This document shows, in pieces, positions 50,300 to 58,953 of a stretch of 64,000 nt of DNA. The notes under the pieces are model-generated. The model was not told where the DNA came from. It worked only from the letters and a program-made list of their open reading frames with translations, and searched no databases. Made by a program: the position numbers and the translations under genes. The stretch comes from Nocardia sp. MH4 (GTDB lineage: Bacteria; Actinomycetota; Actinomycetes; Mycobacteriales; Mycobacteriaceae): NCBI RefSeq assembly GCF_019266065.1, contig NZ_LPNR01000111.1:93733-157732 (forward strand), read 5' to 3'. Numbering within the stretch: the stretch's first letter is position 1; each line of letters opens with the position of its first letter.

Positions 50300-50458
50300 G
50301 GCGTCGTCCTCCTCTTCCGCCCCGACGAAACGAACTGTAGGGCACCGCGGTCCCCGACAGCTCATCATGCCAACGAGCGCCGACACCCCGCTGGTTCCAC
50401 GATGTGGGCGCGATCTCCACCCTGGTCCTCGCGCCGGAGCTGGTTCTAGTCTGACCGG

Positions 50459-51253
50459 ATGAGCGCAACGCAGCCGACCCGTTTGATCCGCGACTTCACC
50501 GAAGCCGGTGCCGAGATCGCGACGATCACCATCGCCCACCCGCCGTTGAACCTGTTCGACCGCCGCCTCATCGACTCGCTGATCGCCGATATCGCCGCGG
50601 TGGGCAAGCAGCCGCCGCGCGCGGTGCTGATCCGGGCCGAGGGCAAGGTCGTCTCGGGTGGCGTGGACGTCAACATCTTCGACGGGCTCACCGTCGAGGA
50701 GGGCGCCCGGCTGTGGAACGACCTGTTCGCCCAGATCATCCACCCGATCGAGGCGCTGCCGTGCCCGGTGGTCTTCGCCGCGCACGGTCTCACCCTCACC
50801 GCGGCCTTCGAGATCGCGCTGGCCTGCGACTTCATCCTGGCCGCGCCGAAGGCCAAGTTCGGGTTGGTCGAGACGGTCGTCGGGCTGACGCCGTCGATGG
50901 GCGGCCCGCAGCGGCTGGCCGAACGGGCCGGCTCGGGTCGCGCCCGCGAGTTCGTGATGACCGGTGACCTCTACGACGCCGCCACGATGGCCGACTGGGG
51001 CGTGGTCAACGGGGTGCACGACGACGTCGAGGCCGCCGCGCTGCAACTGGTCGCCCGGCTCGCCGCCGGCCCCACCCGCGCGCACGCGGCGACCAAGCTG
51101 ATCATCGAGGCGTGGCGGTCCGGCGGTGTGGCACACGCGGATTCGGTGACGCCGGACATTTCGGGCGAGCTGTTCGCGACCGCCGACCTGCGCGGCGCGG
51201 TGCGCAGTTTCCTCGAGATCGGCCCGGGGAAGGCGACCTATCGCGGCGAATGA
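50459..51253 (+). CDS. Enoyl-CoA hydratase/isomerase (crotonase) family
   Basis: A 264-residue crotonase from ATG 50459. NPPLNL is replaced by AHPPLNLFD, RAEGKVVSGGVDVNIFD forms the first oxyanion-hole strand, and ALPCPVVFAAHGLTLTAAFE with CDFILAAPKAKFGLVETVVG the second. The usual catalytic Glu pair is not clear: the segment AAFEIALACDF keeps a Glu, and the later FGLVETVVGL keeps another. The enzyme may be a hydratase, isomerase or a lyase. It is divergent from the EcsC-like gene and is followed 82 bases later by a degenerate acyl-activating gene, with which it may share a transcript. Confidence 0.85.
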   Translation: MSATQPTRLIRDFTEAGAEIATITIAHPPLNLFDRRLIDSLIADIAAVGKQPPRAVLIRAEGKVVSGGVDVNIFDGLTVEEGARLWNDLFAQIIHPIEALPCPVVFAAHGLTLTAAFEIALACDFILAAPKAKFGLVETVVGLTPSMGGPQRLAERAGSGRAREFVMTGDLYDAATMADWGVVNGVHDDVEAAALQLVARLAAGPTRAHAATKLIIEAWRSGGVAHADSVTPDISGELFATADLRGAVRSFLEIGPGKATYRGE

Positions 51254-51335
51254 GCGCGCCGAGTGCCTGACAGCTGTGTGATCCACGTCATATAGTCACA
51301 GGTGCGGTGCCGCATCGACGTACGTGGAGGTCCTG

Positions 51336-52595
51336 ATGGGTCAGAGCGAGCACGAACCGGGCGCGACCATCATCGAGTTCCCCGCCCACGCTGCGGCCGG
51401 GCGGCTGACCAGGGGATCGGACGGCATCCTGCGCTACGGCGACCTCAGCCCGGCCCTCACCGAACTGCTCGACCTGCGGGTACACGCGTTCACCGGCCGG
51501 GAGGCGGTCGTCGAGGTGGGTGGGCCGCGCATGACCTACCGCGAGCTGTGGCACAGTGCCTCCCGGATCGCCGGTGGGCTGCAGGACCGCGGCATCGGCT
51601 ACGGCGACCGCGTCGCGGTGCACATGCCGACGAGCGCCCGCTGGGTGCAGGCGTTCCTCGGCGCGCTGCTCTCCGGCGCGGTCCCGGTGCTCGTCCCCGA
51701 TACGCTGCCCGCCGCGGTGGCCGACCGGGTGATCGCCGACAGCAGCGCCGATTTCGTGCTCGGCCCCGACGGCCCGCTGCCCGACAGCGCCGCCTATATC
51801 GATGACGGTGCGGCACTGGAGGATCCGGCGCTGCTCTGTTACACCGGCACCGCCGCCCGGCGGCCGGTGCCGACCGGCGTCGAGCTGACCAACGAGAACC
51901 TGCTCTCCGCGGTGTCGTCGGTGATCGGCGCGCTCGATCTGCCCGCCGAGGGCCTGCGCAACCTGGTGCTGCTGCCGTTGGCCCACGCCAGCGGCTGCGT
52001 CGACCAGTTGCTGCCGACCTTCGCCGTCGGCGGCACCGTGGTGCTCGCGCCGGGGGCGCGCGATCTGGCCGATGTGCTCGACACCGAGCGGATCGACACC
52101 GTCTCGGGCACCCCGCGCATCTTCGCCGGCCTGCTCCCCGAACTCGCCGCCCGCCGGGCGGGCGCGGGCGTGCGGCGGATCAGCAAGGCCTGTCACCGCT
52201 CCGAACGCGCCGCCGCGGCCGCTCCGGCCACGCTGACGGCGGCCTTGCACGACCTTTTCCCGGCGGCCAGGCAGTGGTCGGTCTGGGGCGCGACGGAGAC
52301 CAGCGGCATCGGCCTGATGGTCGACGACACCGATCTCACCACCTCCGAATCCGCCCTCGGATTCGCTTTCGGCGGTACGGAATTGGCACTGTGCGGACCG
52401 CAGGCGAGTGCGGGCCGCGGCGAATTGCTGTGCCGCGGCCCGAATGTCAGCAGGCGCTATTGGAACGACCCCGACGCCTCGGTCGCCCGGTTCAGCGGAA
52501 GCTGGTTCCACACCGGCAATCTGGTGAGCATCGAGGACAACGGCCTGGTCCGCGCGGTGCTGCCGGTGCGGCAGCGCCGGGTCAGCGGGCTGTAG
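51336..52595 (+). CDS. Degenerate adenylate-forming (AMP-binding) protein
   Basis: A 419-residue protein from ATG 51336, with GGAGG five bases upstream (GTG 51324 adds four residues). It has the ANL N-terminal fold: RMTYRELWHSASRIAGGLQD, GDRVAVHMPTSARWVQAFLG, GWSVWGATETSGIGLM-like (WSVWGATETSGIGLMVDD), ELLCRGPNVSRRYWNDPDAS. The ATP P-loop, usually YTSGTTGxPKG, reads YTGTAARRPVPTGV; TGD[LM] reads HTGNL; and the chain stops where the C-terminal domain with the catalytic Lys should begin (ends VRQRRVSGL). It is probably catalytically dead or has a different role. The reading frame is intact and well composed, so it is unlikely to be a recent pseudogene. Confidence 0.8.
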   Translation: MGQSEHEPGATIIEFPAHAAAGRLTRGSDGILRYGDLSPALTELLDLRVHAFTGREAVVEVGGPRMTYRELWHSASRIAGGLQDRGIGYGDRVAVHMPTSARWVQAFLGALLSGAVPVLVPDTLPAAVADRVIADSSADFVLGPDGPLPDSAAYIDDGAALEDPALLCYTGTAARRPVPTGVELTNENLLSAVSSVIGALDLPAEGLRNLVLLPLAHASGCVDQLLPTFAVGGTVVLAPGARDLADVLDTERIDTVSGTPRIFAGLLPELAARRAGAGVRRISKACHRSERAAAAAPATLTAALHDLFPAARQWSVWGATETSGIGLMVDDTDLTTSESALGFAFGGTELALCGPQASAGRGELLCRGPNVSRRYWNDPDASVARFSGSWFHTGNLVSIEDNGLVRAVLPVRQRRVSGL

Positions 52596-53339
52596 TCAGC
52601 GCAGCCGGGCGCGCAGCGCCGCGCGCAGCGTGCCGGTCAGCCCGATGGCGGCCAGGTAGCCCTCGGTGTCGCCGTAGGTCTCGCGCACGGTGCGGTCGGC
52701 GGTGCGCAGGTATTCCTCGTGCACGCCGAGCAGGTCGACCGACAGAGCCGCGCCGTCGCCGATCTTCGGCTCGAGCAGCCGGCGCAGCGGTTCGACGGCG
52801 GCGTTGCTGGCCAGGTAGTCGGTGTAGACCTCGTCCTCGGTGACCTCCACCGCGCGCAGCAGCGTGGCGACCGCCCAGCCGGTGCGGTCCTTGCCCGCCG
52901 CGCAGTGCACCAGCGCGGCGCCATCGCCCCCGGCGAGCGAGGTGGCCAGGCGGGTGATCGCGGCGTGCGCCTCCGGCATCACCGGAAACTGCCGGTAGAC
53001 CTCGATCATGTGCGTGCGCGCCGAGACGGTCGTGGCCTCGTGCGGCGGCGCCTCGCCCATCCGCGAGTCGAACGGGGTGACGTGCAGCCGCACGCCCGCG
53101 GGCAGGGTGTCGTGGCCGATGTGGTCGATCTCGGCCAGGCCGCGCAGATCGTGCACGTCGGTGACCCGCAGGCCGCGCAGGGTGTCGTGCCCTTTCTCGT
53201 CGAGGCCGCTCAGCTGGGCCGAGCGCAGCAGCACGCCGGGCCTGATCGTCGAACCGTCAGCGGTGCGCAGCCCGCCCACATCGCGGAAATTGAAGGTGCC
53301 ACTGAGGGCGAACTGATCGGCGGGAGGCGAGAGAGTCAC
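52596..53339 (-). CDS. Tyrosine/lipid phosphatase, PtpB-like
   Basis: A 247-residue protein from GTG 53339. N-terminal FNFRDVGGLRTADGSTIRPG and the P-loop ALVHCAAGKDRTGWAVATLL, with catalytic Cys, Lys, Asp and Arg, match the PtpB family of atypical dual-specificity phosphatases, which act on phosphotyrosine, phosphoserine/threonine and phosphoinositides; the helical insert and the lid-like C-terminus (VHEEYLRTADRTVRETYGDT) fit. From memory M. tuberculosis PtpB (Rv0153c) is exported. No signal peptide is visible here. The stop directly abuts the stop of the convergent AMP-binding gene. Confidence 0.9.
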   Translation of the reverse strand: MTLSPPADQFALSGTFNFRDVGGLRTADGSTIRPGVLLRSAQLSGLDEKGHDTLRGLRVTDVHDLRGLAEIDHIGHDTLPAGVRLHVTPFDSRMGEAPPHEATTVSARTHMIEVYRQFPVMPEAHAAITRLATSLAGGDGAALVHCAAGKDRTGWAVATLLRAVEVTEDEVYTDYLASNAAVEPLRRLLEPKIGDGAALSVDLLGVHEEYLRTADRTVRETYGDTEGYLAAIGLTGTLRAALRARLR

Positions 53340-53738
53340 TCGTCCAGGTTATCGACGGTTCCGCCGCGCCCGCGACGGAGTTCGCGGATCCGACACGCAC
53401 TGTGTGGTGTCCGTTTCGCTGGGTGCCACTGTGCCGTCGCCCACAGGCGCCGGGCCCTCACCTGCGAAGACTTGTACACTCGACCAGTGCGCAGATGATG
53501 GCGTAGGGGCGCCGTCTGTGGTGAATGTGAACTATTCAAGCCGTATGGTCGGTTTTACAAAAGGTCGCATTCGGATAACAAAACAATCTTTCAGTCTGAA
53601 AAGGACGGCTGAACCAGTTCGTGAATCCAGAAAACCTTCTAAGATCGAGCTCGCTGGATAGGTTGATCCGTACGGGTCCATCCTCTTCACTAGCTCGCAT
53701 CGCCGCGGGCAGCGAAATTTGTTGCCGAGGAGTTGTCG
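53340..53738. other. AT-richer intergenic stretch with palindromes
   Basis: This 399-base gap is noticeably lower in GC than its surroundings. It contains TTTCAG-T-CTGAAA (53589-53601, perfect 6-1-6) and GAAC-CA-GTTC (53611-53620). Short frames on both strands (such as 53404-53661 plus and 53536-53769 minus) have no ribosome sites or recognisable products. No tRNA or small RNA pattern is evident. It precedes the 159-residue TetR-tail-like gene and may hold its control region. Confidence 0.45.
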
Positions 53739-54218
53739 TTGAGCGCCAGTCGTGAACTAACCGAGACATCGCTCCGGCCCGCCGTATGTCAGGCCGTGGA
53801 GCAAGCCGCCGCGAATTGCGACGCCACCGGCGTGCGGGGGCTGCGCGTGCTGTTGCACGCGGGCATGAGCGCCTACTGGCCGCTGGTGAAGGCCGAGCCG
53901 GACCGCCAGATCGCCGCGTACGACGCCGCGCTGCAAACGCTGCGGCAACGGTGGTCGGCCTCCGGCGAGTCGGTCGGCGATCCCACCGCGACCGCGCTGT
54001 TCCGGCAGATGGACGAAGAGGCCATTTCCTTCCTCGGTCTGTGCGCCCGGCTGTCGGGGACGCAGTGGCTCGAGCCGCTCGACTCGATCGCCACCTACAT
54101 CGTCTCGGTGCTCTACGGCGCGGTGCTGCGCTGGCTCGCCGACGGCAACGACGAGACCACCCTGGTGGTCATCGACGACCTGGTCGGCTGCCTGACGCTC
54201 AAGGCCGTCGAAGTCTGA
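53739..54218 (+). CDS. TetR C-terminal-domain-like protein without helix-turn-helix
   Basis: A 159-residue protein from TTG 53739 with GAGGAG six bases upstream; TTG 53733 is an alternative. It is all helical: SLRPAVCQAVEQAAANCDAT, GMSAYWPLVKAEPDRQIAAY, RQMDEEAISFLGLCARLSG and LEPLDSIATYIVSVLYGAVL. The order and the sequence around DRQIAAYDAALQTLRQRW resemble the ligand-binding C-terminal half of TetR regulators, but the DNA-binding N-terminus is missing and none is found in the upstream gap. It could be a truncated regulator, a ligand carrier or a partner that modulates another TetR protein. Confidence 0.6.
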   Translation: MSASRELTETSLRPAVCQAVEQAAANCDATGVRGLRVLLHAGMSAYWPLVKAEPDRQIAAYDAALQTLRQRWSASGESVGDPTATALFRQMDEEAISFLGLCARLSGTQWLEPLDSIATYIVSVLYGAVLRWLADGNDETTLVVIDDLVGCLTLKAVEV

Positions 54219-54265
54219 CCCGCCGGATACTGGACGACTGACCAAATAGGTGGTTCAGTAGTCGA

Positions 54266-55444
54266 GTGACCCAGACGACATCGCTGCACCATCTGCACGC
54301 GGCGACCGCCGAGCTCGATCCGCCGCTGGCCGCGGTCGACCTCGCCGCGCTCGACGCCAACGCCGCCGACCTGGTCCGCCGCGCGAACGGCGTCGCGGTC
54401 CGGGTCGCCAGCAAATCGGTGCGCTGTCGTGCCGTGCTGGAACGCGTGCTCGGCGACGGACTCACCGCCCGGGGCGGCTTCGCCGGCATCATGGCCTATT
54501 CGCTGCGCGAGGCCATCTGGCTGGTCCGCCTCGGCGCCCGCGACGTGCTGCTCGGCTACCCGGTCACCGACCGGGCCGCGCTGGCCGAACTCGCCGCGTC
54601 GCCCGACCTGCTGGCCGCGATCACCCTGATGATCGACGACGTCGCCCAGCTCGAACTCACCCGCGCCGCGCTCGGCACCGACCTGGTCCATCCCCGGGTC
54701 TGCCTCGACGTCGACGCCGCGCTGCGCATCGGTCCGCTGCACCTGGGCACCCGCCGCTCGCCGGTGCGCAGCCCCGATCAGGCCGCCGAGCTGGCCGCCG
54801 AGGCCCGCAGGCGCGGGTTCGACGTGGTCGGCGTGATGACCTACGAGGCCCAGATCGCCGGCCTGCCCGACACCAATCCCGCCGTGCGGGTGGTCAAGCG
54901 GCTCTCGGCCGCCGAGATCGGCCGCAGGCGGTCCCGGGTGCTCGACGCGGTGCGCATGGTCACCGGTCCGCTGGAGATCGTGAACAGCGGGGGCACCGGT
55001 TCGATCGAGGTCTCGATCACCGACCCGGAGGTCACCGAGGTGACCGCGGGTTCCGGACTGTACGTGCCGACCCTGTTCGACCACTACCGCTCGTTCACCC
55101 CGCGCCCCGCGCTGTTCTTCGCGACCCCGGTGCTGCGCAAGCCCACCCCGAGCATCGCCACCGTCTTCGCGGGCGGCTACATCGCCTCCGGCCCGGCGGG
55201 CCCGAGCCGGGTGCCGCTGCCGGTGTGGCCCGCGGGCCTGAAGCTGCTCGGCGCCGAAGGCGCGGGGGAGGTGCAGACCCCGCTGGCCGGTGGCGCCGAG
55301 CTCGAGATCGGCGATCGGGTGTGGTTCCGGCACGCGAAGGCCGGCGAACTGTGCGAGCGTTTCGACCGCATCCACCTCGTCGACGAGGCCGGAACGCGCA
55401 CCACGGTGCCGACCTATCGCGGCGAAGGTCAGTGCTTCGGCTGA
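54266..55444 (+). CDS. Alanine-racemase-fold PLP enzyme (amino acid deaminase/aldolase type)
   Basis: A 392-residue enzyme from GTG 54266. The PLP-binding Lys is in VRVASKSVRCRAVLERVL, within an N-terminal alanine-racemase barrel (FAGIMAYSLREAIWLVRLGA; HPRVCLDVDAALRIG; VVGVMTYEAQIAGLPD; IVNSGGTGSIEVS). The C-terminal region (ALFFATPVLRKPTPSIATVF; GDRVWFRHAKAGELCERFDR) carries the metal-binding DxxH-like elements of D-threonine aldolase/D-serine dehydratase relatives. It probably cleaves or deaminates a D-amino acid. GGTTCAGTAGT (54252-54262) occurs just before the start, the same 11 bases as at 28550-28560. Confidence 0.85.
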   Translation: MTQTTSLHHLHAATAELDPPLAAVDLAALDANAADLVRRANGVAVRVASKSVRCRAVLERVLGDGLTARGGFAGIMAYSLREAIWLVRLGARDVLLGYPVTDRAALAELAASPDLLAAITLMIDDVAQLELTRAALGTDLVHPRVCLDVDAALRIGPLHLGTRRSPVRSPDQAAELAAEARRRGFDVVGVMTYEAQIAGLPDTNPAVRVVKRLSAAEIGRRRSRVLDAVRMVTGPLEIVNSGGTGSIEVSITDPEVTEVTAGSGLYVPTLFDHYRSFTPRPALFFATPVLRKPTPSIATVFAGGYIASGPAGPSRVPLPVWPAGLKLLGAEGAGEVQTPLAGGAELEIGDRVWFRHAKAGELCERFDRIHLVDEAGTRTTVPTYRGEGQCFG

Positions 55445-56064
55445 TCGCCCAGGAGCTCGCGGACCTCGTCGTCGGTGAGCTGGTGGAAGTCGCGGTAGGC
55501 CATGCCGACGCCGCCGAGATCGGCCGGCGTCCACAGGCAGACCAGTTCGTCGCATTCGCGGCGCACCCGCCGCGCGGCCTCGGGCGAGGACACCGGCATC
55601 GCGACCACGATCCGGTCCGGATGCCGGGCCCTGGCCACCCGGCACGCGGCCACCACGGTCGCGCCGGTCGCCATGCCGTCGTCGACGATCAGCACCACCC
55701 GTCCGGCGAGCGGCACGGGGTCGCCGGTGCGCAGCGCGCGCTGCCTTCGCGCCAGTTCGGCCCGCTCGGCCCGCTCGACCTCGTCGAACGCCTCCTGCGT
55801 CACCCCGCTGCGCTCCACGACATCGCGGTTGACCACCAGCACGCCGCCCTCGCCGAGCGCGCCCATCGCCAATTCCGGCTGCCAGGGCAGGCCCAGCTTG
55901 CGGACCAGCAAAATGTCGAGGTCACCGCCGACGACCGCGCAGACTCCGGCCGCCACCGGAACGCCACCGCGCGGCAGCCCGAGCACCAGTGGGCGCGGGA
56001 CCCGCAGGTGTTCCAGGGCCTTGCCGAGGACGCGGCCCGCCGCTGCCCGATCCGGGTAGACCAC
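55429..56064 (-). CDS. Phosphoribosyltransferase family protein
   Basis: A 211-residue protein from GTG 56064 (VVYPDRAAAGRVLGKALEHL). The PRTase motif is VVLIVDDGMATGATVVAA, with VLGLPRGGVPVAAGVCAVVG earlier as the PPi loop region and LDILLVRKLGLPWQPELAMG as a flexible segment. The sequence resembles the subgroup found next to dienelactone hydrolases and erythromycin-esterase genes; its base or substrate is unknown and it may act in stress responses. It starts 10 bases after the nitrilase stop and overlaps the 3' end of the convergent PLP-enzyme gene by 16 bases. Confidence 0.85.
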   Translation of the reverse strand: MVYPDRAAAGRVLGKALEHLRVPRPLVLGLPRGGVPVAAGVCAVVGGDLDILLVRKLGLPWQPELAMGALGEGGVLVVNRDVVERSGVTQEAFDEVERAERAELARRQRALRTGDPVPLAGRVVLIVDDGMATGATVVAACRVARARHPDRIVVAMPVSSPEAARRVRRECDELVCLWTPADLGGVGMAYRDFHQLTDDEVRELLGDQPKH

Positions 56065-56074
56065 GTCTCGAACG

Positions 56075-56944
56075 CTACTCCGTGGCGAGCTCCGGCGATA
56101 CGCGCTCGGTGATCGCGAACCGGCGCAGCGACAGGCTCGGATTGGCGGTGCGGACCCGGGCCAGATGCGCCGGATCGATCGAGGCGGTGAGCACGCCGGG
56201 TTCGTCACCCAGCTCGGCCAGGACAACGCCCGCCGGGTCGACGATCATCGACGCGCCCGCCCCGCGCGGCAGGCACTGATCGGCGGCGGCCACGTAGATG
56301 GTGTTCTCGATCGCGCGGGCGCGCAGCAGCGTGGTCCACTGGTCGACTTTCGCCGGGCCGGGAATCCACTGCGCGGGCAGCAGCAGCACCTGCGCGCCCG
56401 CCGCCGCGACACGCCGACAACCCTCCGGGAAACGCAGATCGAAACAGGTCTGCATGCCGAATATCACACCGTCGACGGTGAAGGTGGCGGGCGCGACGAG
56501 CGGACCGGCCTCGACGACGTCGGATTCCAGATGTCCGAACGCGTCGTAGAGATGCACTTTCCGGTACACCGCGACGCGCGCGCCGTCGGGTCCGTGGGCG
56601 ACGAGCGTATTGCTGATCCTGGTCGCGTCCGGCGCCGTCCGCTCGACGACTCCGGCGATCAGATGCACCCCGAATTCGGCTGCGAGCGCGCTGAGTCCGG
56701 TGGTGAACGGGCCGTCGAGCGGCTCGGCGGCCGCCACCACCCGCTCGTCGAGCCGGGTCACCGCAAACATCGAGTACTCGGGGGCGAGGACTACCTTGGC
56801 GCCCGCTTCGGCGGCCGTGCGCAGGTGTTCGCGCAGGGCCGCGAGATTGGCGGTGGGGTCGGTCTGGGGAGCGAATTGGACGACCGCGATCGGCACCGCG
56901 TCCGGTGCCGGTTCCTGATGCGCTGACCCGTTCTGCAGTTGCAT
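56075..56944 (-). CDS. Carbon-nitrogen hydrolase (nitrilase superfamily)
   Basis: A 289-residue enzyme from ATG 56944. The catalytic triad is complete: Glu in VVLAPEYSMF, Lys in VYRKVHLYDAFG and Cys in FGMQTCFDLRFPE. It fits the omega-amidase/N-carbamoyl amidase or deaminated-glutathione amidase branch (HLIAGVVERT; VLLLPAQWIPGPAKVDQWTT; AADQCLPRGAGASMIVDPAG). The substrate is uncertain. TACGGT lies seven bases before the ATG, with no ribosome site, suggesting a leaderless mRNA. The phosphoribosyltransferase gene follows at once. Confidence 0.9.
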   Translation of the reverse strand: MQLQNGSAHQEPAPDAVPIAVVQFAPQTDPTANLAALREHLRTAAEAGAKVVLAPEYSMFAVTRLDERVVAAAEPLDGPFTTGLSALAAEFGVHLIAGVVERTAPDATRISNTLVAHGPDGARVAVYRKVHLYDAFGHLESDVVEAGPLVAPATFTVDGVIFGMQTCFDLRFPEGCRRVAAAGAQVLLLPAQWIPGPAKVDQWTTLLRARAIENTIYVAAADQCLPRGAGASMIVDPAGVVLAELGDEPGVLTASIDPAHLARVRTANPSLSLRRFAITERVSPELATE

Positions 56945-57006
56945 AGGTCTCACCGTATTCACCCGGTGGCCGGGACAGCTACCGTCAGGCAGTAAACTGC
57001 TGGTCA

Positions 57007-58815
57007 ATGAGTACCAATGAGGTCGACAGCGTTCCTGCCGACGACGACAGGCACGAAGAAGGCCCGACATTCGCCGATCTCGGGATCGATGACCGCGTCC
57101 TCGCGGCCATCGCCGATGTGGGCTACGAGTCGCCGTCCCCGATCCAGGCGGCGACCATTCCTCCGCTGCTGCAGGGCGCGGACGTCGTCGGCCTCGCCCA
57201 GACCGGCACCGGCAAGACCGCTGCCTTCGCGATCCCGATCCTGATGGGTCTGGACACCGCCCAGAAGAAGCCCAGCGCGCTGGTGCTGGCGCCGACCCGT
57301 GAGCTGGCCATTCAGGTCGCCGAGGCGTTCGGCAAGTACTCCGCGCACATCCCCGGTCTGCACGTGCTGCCCATCTACGGCGGGCAGAGCTACGGCGTGC
57401 AGCTGTCGGGTCTGCGGCGCGGCGCGCACGTCGTCGTCGGTACGCCCGGCCGCGTGATCGATCACCTGGAGAAGGGCACGCTCGACCTGTCGCAGCTGCG
57501 CTACCTGGTGCTCGACGAGGCCGACGAGATGCTCAAGATGGGCTTCCAGGAAGACGTGGAGCGCATCCTGCGCGACACGCCCAACGACAAGCAGGTCGCG
57601 CTGTTCTCGGCGACCATGCCGGGCGCGATCCGCAAGATCTCCAAGCAGTACCTGAACGAGCCGGTCGAGATCACGGTCAAGTCCAAGACCCAGACCAACA
57701 CCAACATCACCCAGCGCTACGTGCAGGTGTCGCACCAGCGCAAGCTCGACGCCCTCACCCGCGTCCTCGAGGTCGAGGACTTCGAGGCGATGATCATCTT
57801 CGTCCGCACCAAGCAGGCCACCGAGGAGCTGGCCGAGAAGCTGCGCTCGCGTGGTTTCTCCGCCGCGGCGATCAACGGCGACATCGCGCAGAACCAGCGT
57901 GAGCGCACCATCGGCCAGCTGAAGTCGGGCGCGCTCGACATCCTGGTCGCCACCGACGTGGCCGCCCGTGGTCTCGACGTGGACCGCATCTCGCACGTCG
58001 TGAACTACGACATCCCGCACGACACCGAGTCCTACGTGCACCGCATCGGCCGCACCGGTCGCGCGGGCCGTTCGGGGCAGGCGCTGCTGTTCGTCGCCCC
58101 GCGCGAGCGGCATCTGCTCAAGTCGATCGAGCGCGCCACCCGGCATCCGCTGATCGAGATGCAGCTGCCCAGCGTCGACGACGTCAACGCGACCCGCGTC
58201 TCCAAGTTCGGCGACATGATCACCGAGAACCTGGCCTCGGACAATGTGGCGCTGTTCCGCAAACTGATCGAGGACTACGAGGCCGAGCACAACACGCCGC
58301 TGGTCGATATCGCGGCGGCGCTGGCCGTCGGCGGCTTCGACGGCGACAACTTCTTCATGGAGGCCGAGCCGGAGCCCGCGCCGCGTCGTGAGCGCGATCG
58401 CGACCGGGATCGGGATCGGGAGCGCGCCCCACGTCGCTTCGACGACGAGGACCGGGCCCCCCGTGGCCCGTCGTTCTCCCGCGAGAGCGGCCAGGAGCTG
58501 GCGACCTACCGGATCAGCGTCGGCAAGCGCCACCGCGTGGTGCCGGGCGCGATCGTCGGCGCCATCGCCAACGAGGGTGGGCTGCGCCGCAGCGACTTCG
58601 GGCACATCAGCATCCGGCCCGATTACAGCCTCGTCGAGCTGCCTGCCAACCTGCCGCACGAGACGCTGGAAGCCTTGCGCCGCACCAGGATCAGCGGCGT
58701 GCTGATCCAGCTGCAGCCCGATCAGGGTCCGCCCGCGCAGCGGCTGGCCTCGCGGGGCCCGCGCCGCGATCGCGACGCGCGTCCCCGGACCGAACGGCGC
58801 AAGCCGCGGTTCTGA
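57007..58815 (+). CDS. deaD: DEAD-box RNA helicase, DeaD/CsdA type
   Basis: A 602-residue helicase from ATG 57007. Motifs in order are the Q-motif region (YESPSPIQAATIP), AQTGTGKTAAF (Walker A), PTRELAIQVAEAFG, TPGRVIDHLEKGTL, VLDEADEMLKMGF, SATMPGAI, the C-lobe FVRTKQATEEL and HRIGRTGRAGRSGQ. An Arg/Asp-rich linker (RRERDRDRDRDRERAPRRF) precedes the DbpA-type RNA-binding domain (ISVGKRHRVVPGAIVGAIAN; HISIRPDYSLVELP). It unwinds RNA in ribosome assembly and cold adaptation. TAAACT eight bases before the start may be a leaderless -10. The positional match is Rv1253. Confidence 0.95.
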   Translation: MSTNEVDSVPADDDRHEEGPTFADLGIDDRVLAAIADVGYESPSPIQAATIPPLLQGADVVGLAQTGTGKTAAFAIPILMGLDTAQKKPSALVLAPTRELAIQVAEAFGKYSAHIPGLHVLPIYGGQSYGVQLSGLRRGAHVVVGTPGRVIDHLEKGTLDLSQLRYLVLDEADEMLKMGFQEDVERILRDTPNDKQVALFSATMPGAIRKISKQYLNEPVEITVKSKTQTNTNITQRYVQVSHQRKLDALTRVLEVEDFEAMIIFVRTKQATEELAEKLRSRGFSAAAINGDIAQNQRERTIGQLKSGALDILVATDVAARGLDVDRISHVVNYDIPHDTESYVHRIGRTGRAGRSGQALLFVAPRERHLLKSIERATRHPLIEMQLPSVDDVNATRVSKFGDMITENLASDNVALFRKLIEDYEAEHNTPLVDIAAALAVGGFDGDNFFMEAEPEPAPRRERDRDRDRDRERAPRRFDDEDRAPRGPSFSRESGQELATYRISVGKRHRVVPGAIVGAIANEGGLRRSDFGHISIRPDYSLVELPANLPHETLEALRRTRISGVLIQLQPDQGPPAQRLASRGPRRDRDARPRTERRKPRF

Positions 58816-58826
58816 CGCCGGGGCCG

Positions 58827-58844
58827 CTCGCCGGACTCGGCGAG
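58827..58844 (+). terminator. Weak hairpin after deaD
   Basis: CTCGCCG (58827-58833) - GACT - CGGCGAG (58838-58844) is a 7-bp perfect hairpin 12 bases after the stop. It lacks a U-tract; it may slow transcription rather than end it. Confidence 0.4.
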
Positions 58845-58953
58845 GTCACACCCGTCGCAACTGTTCGACATCTCCGCGGGTAGCGCCCTGGTCGCCCGCG
58901 GCGCTGGTTAAGGTGTTTGCCGTCGGGTGTGCGTGAACACAGGAGGGCCGCGT

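Noticed and set aside
53404..53661. 85-codon plus-strand frame in the gap before the TetR-tail gene
   Set aside because: No ribosome site, mixed composition and no similarity; the gap is better treated as non-coding.
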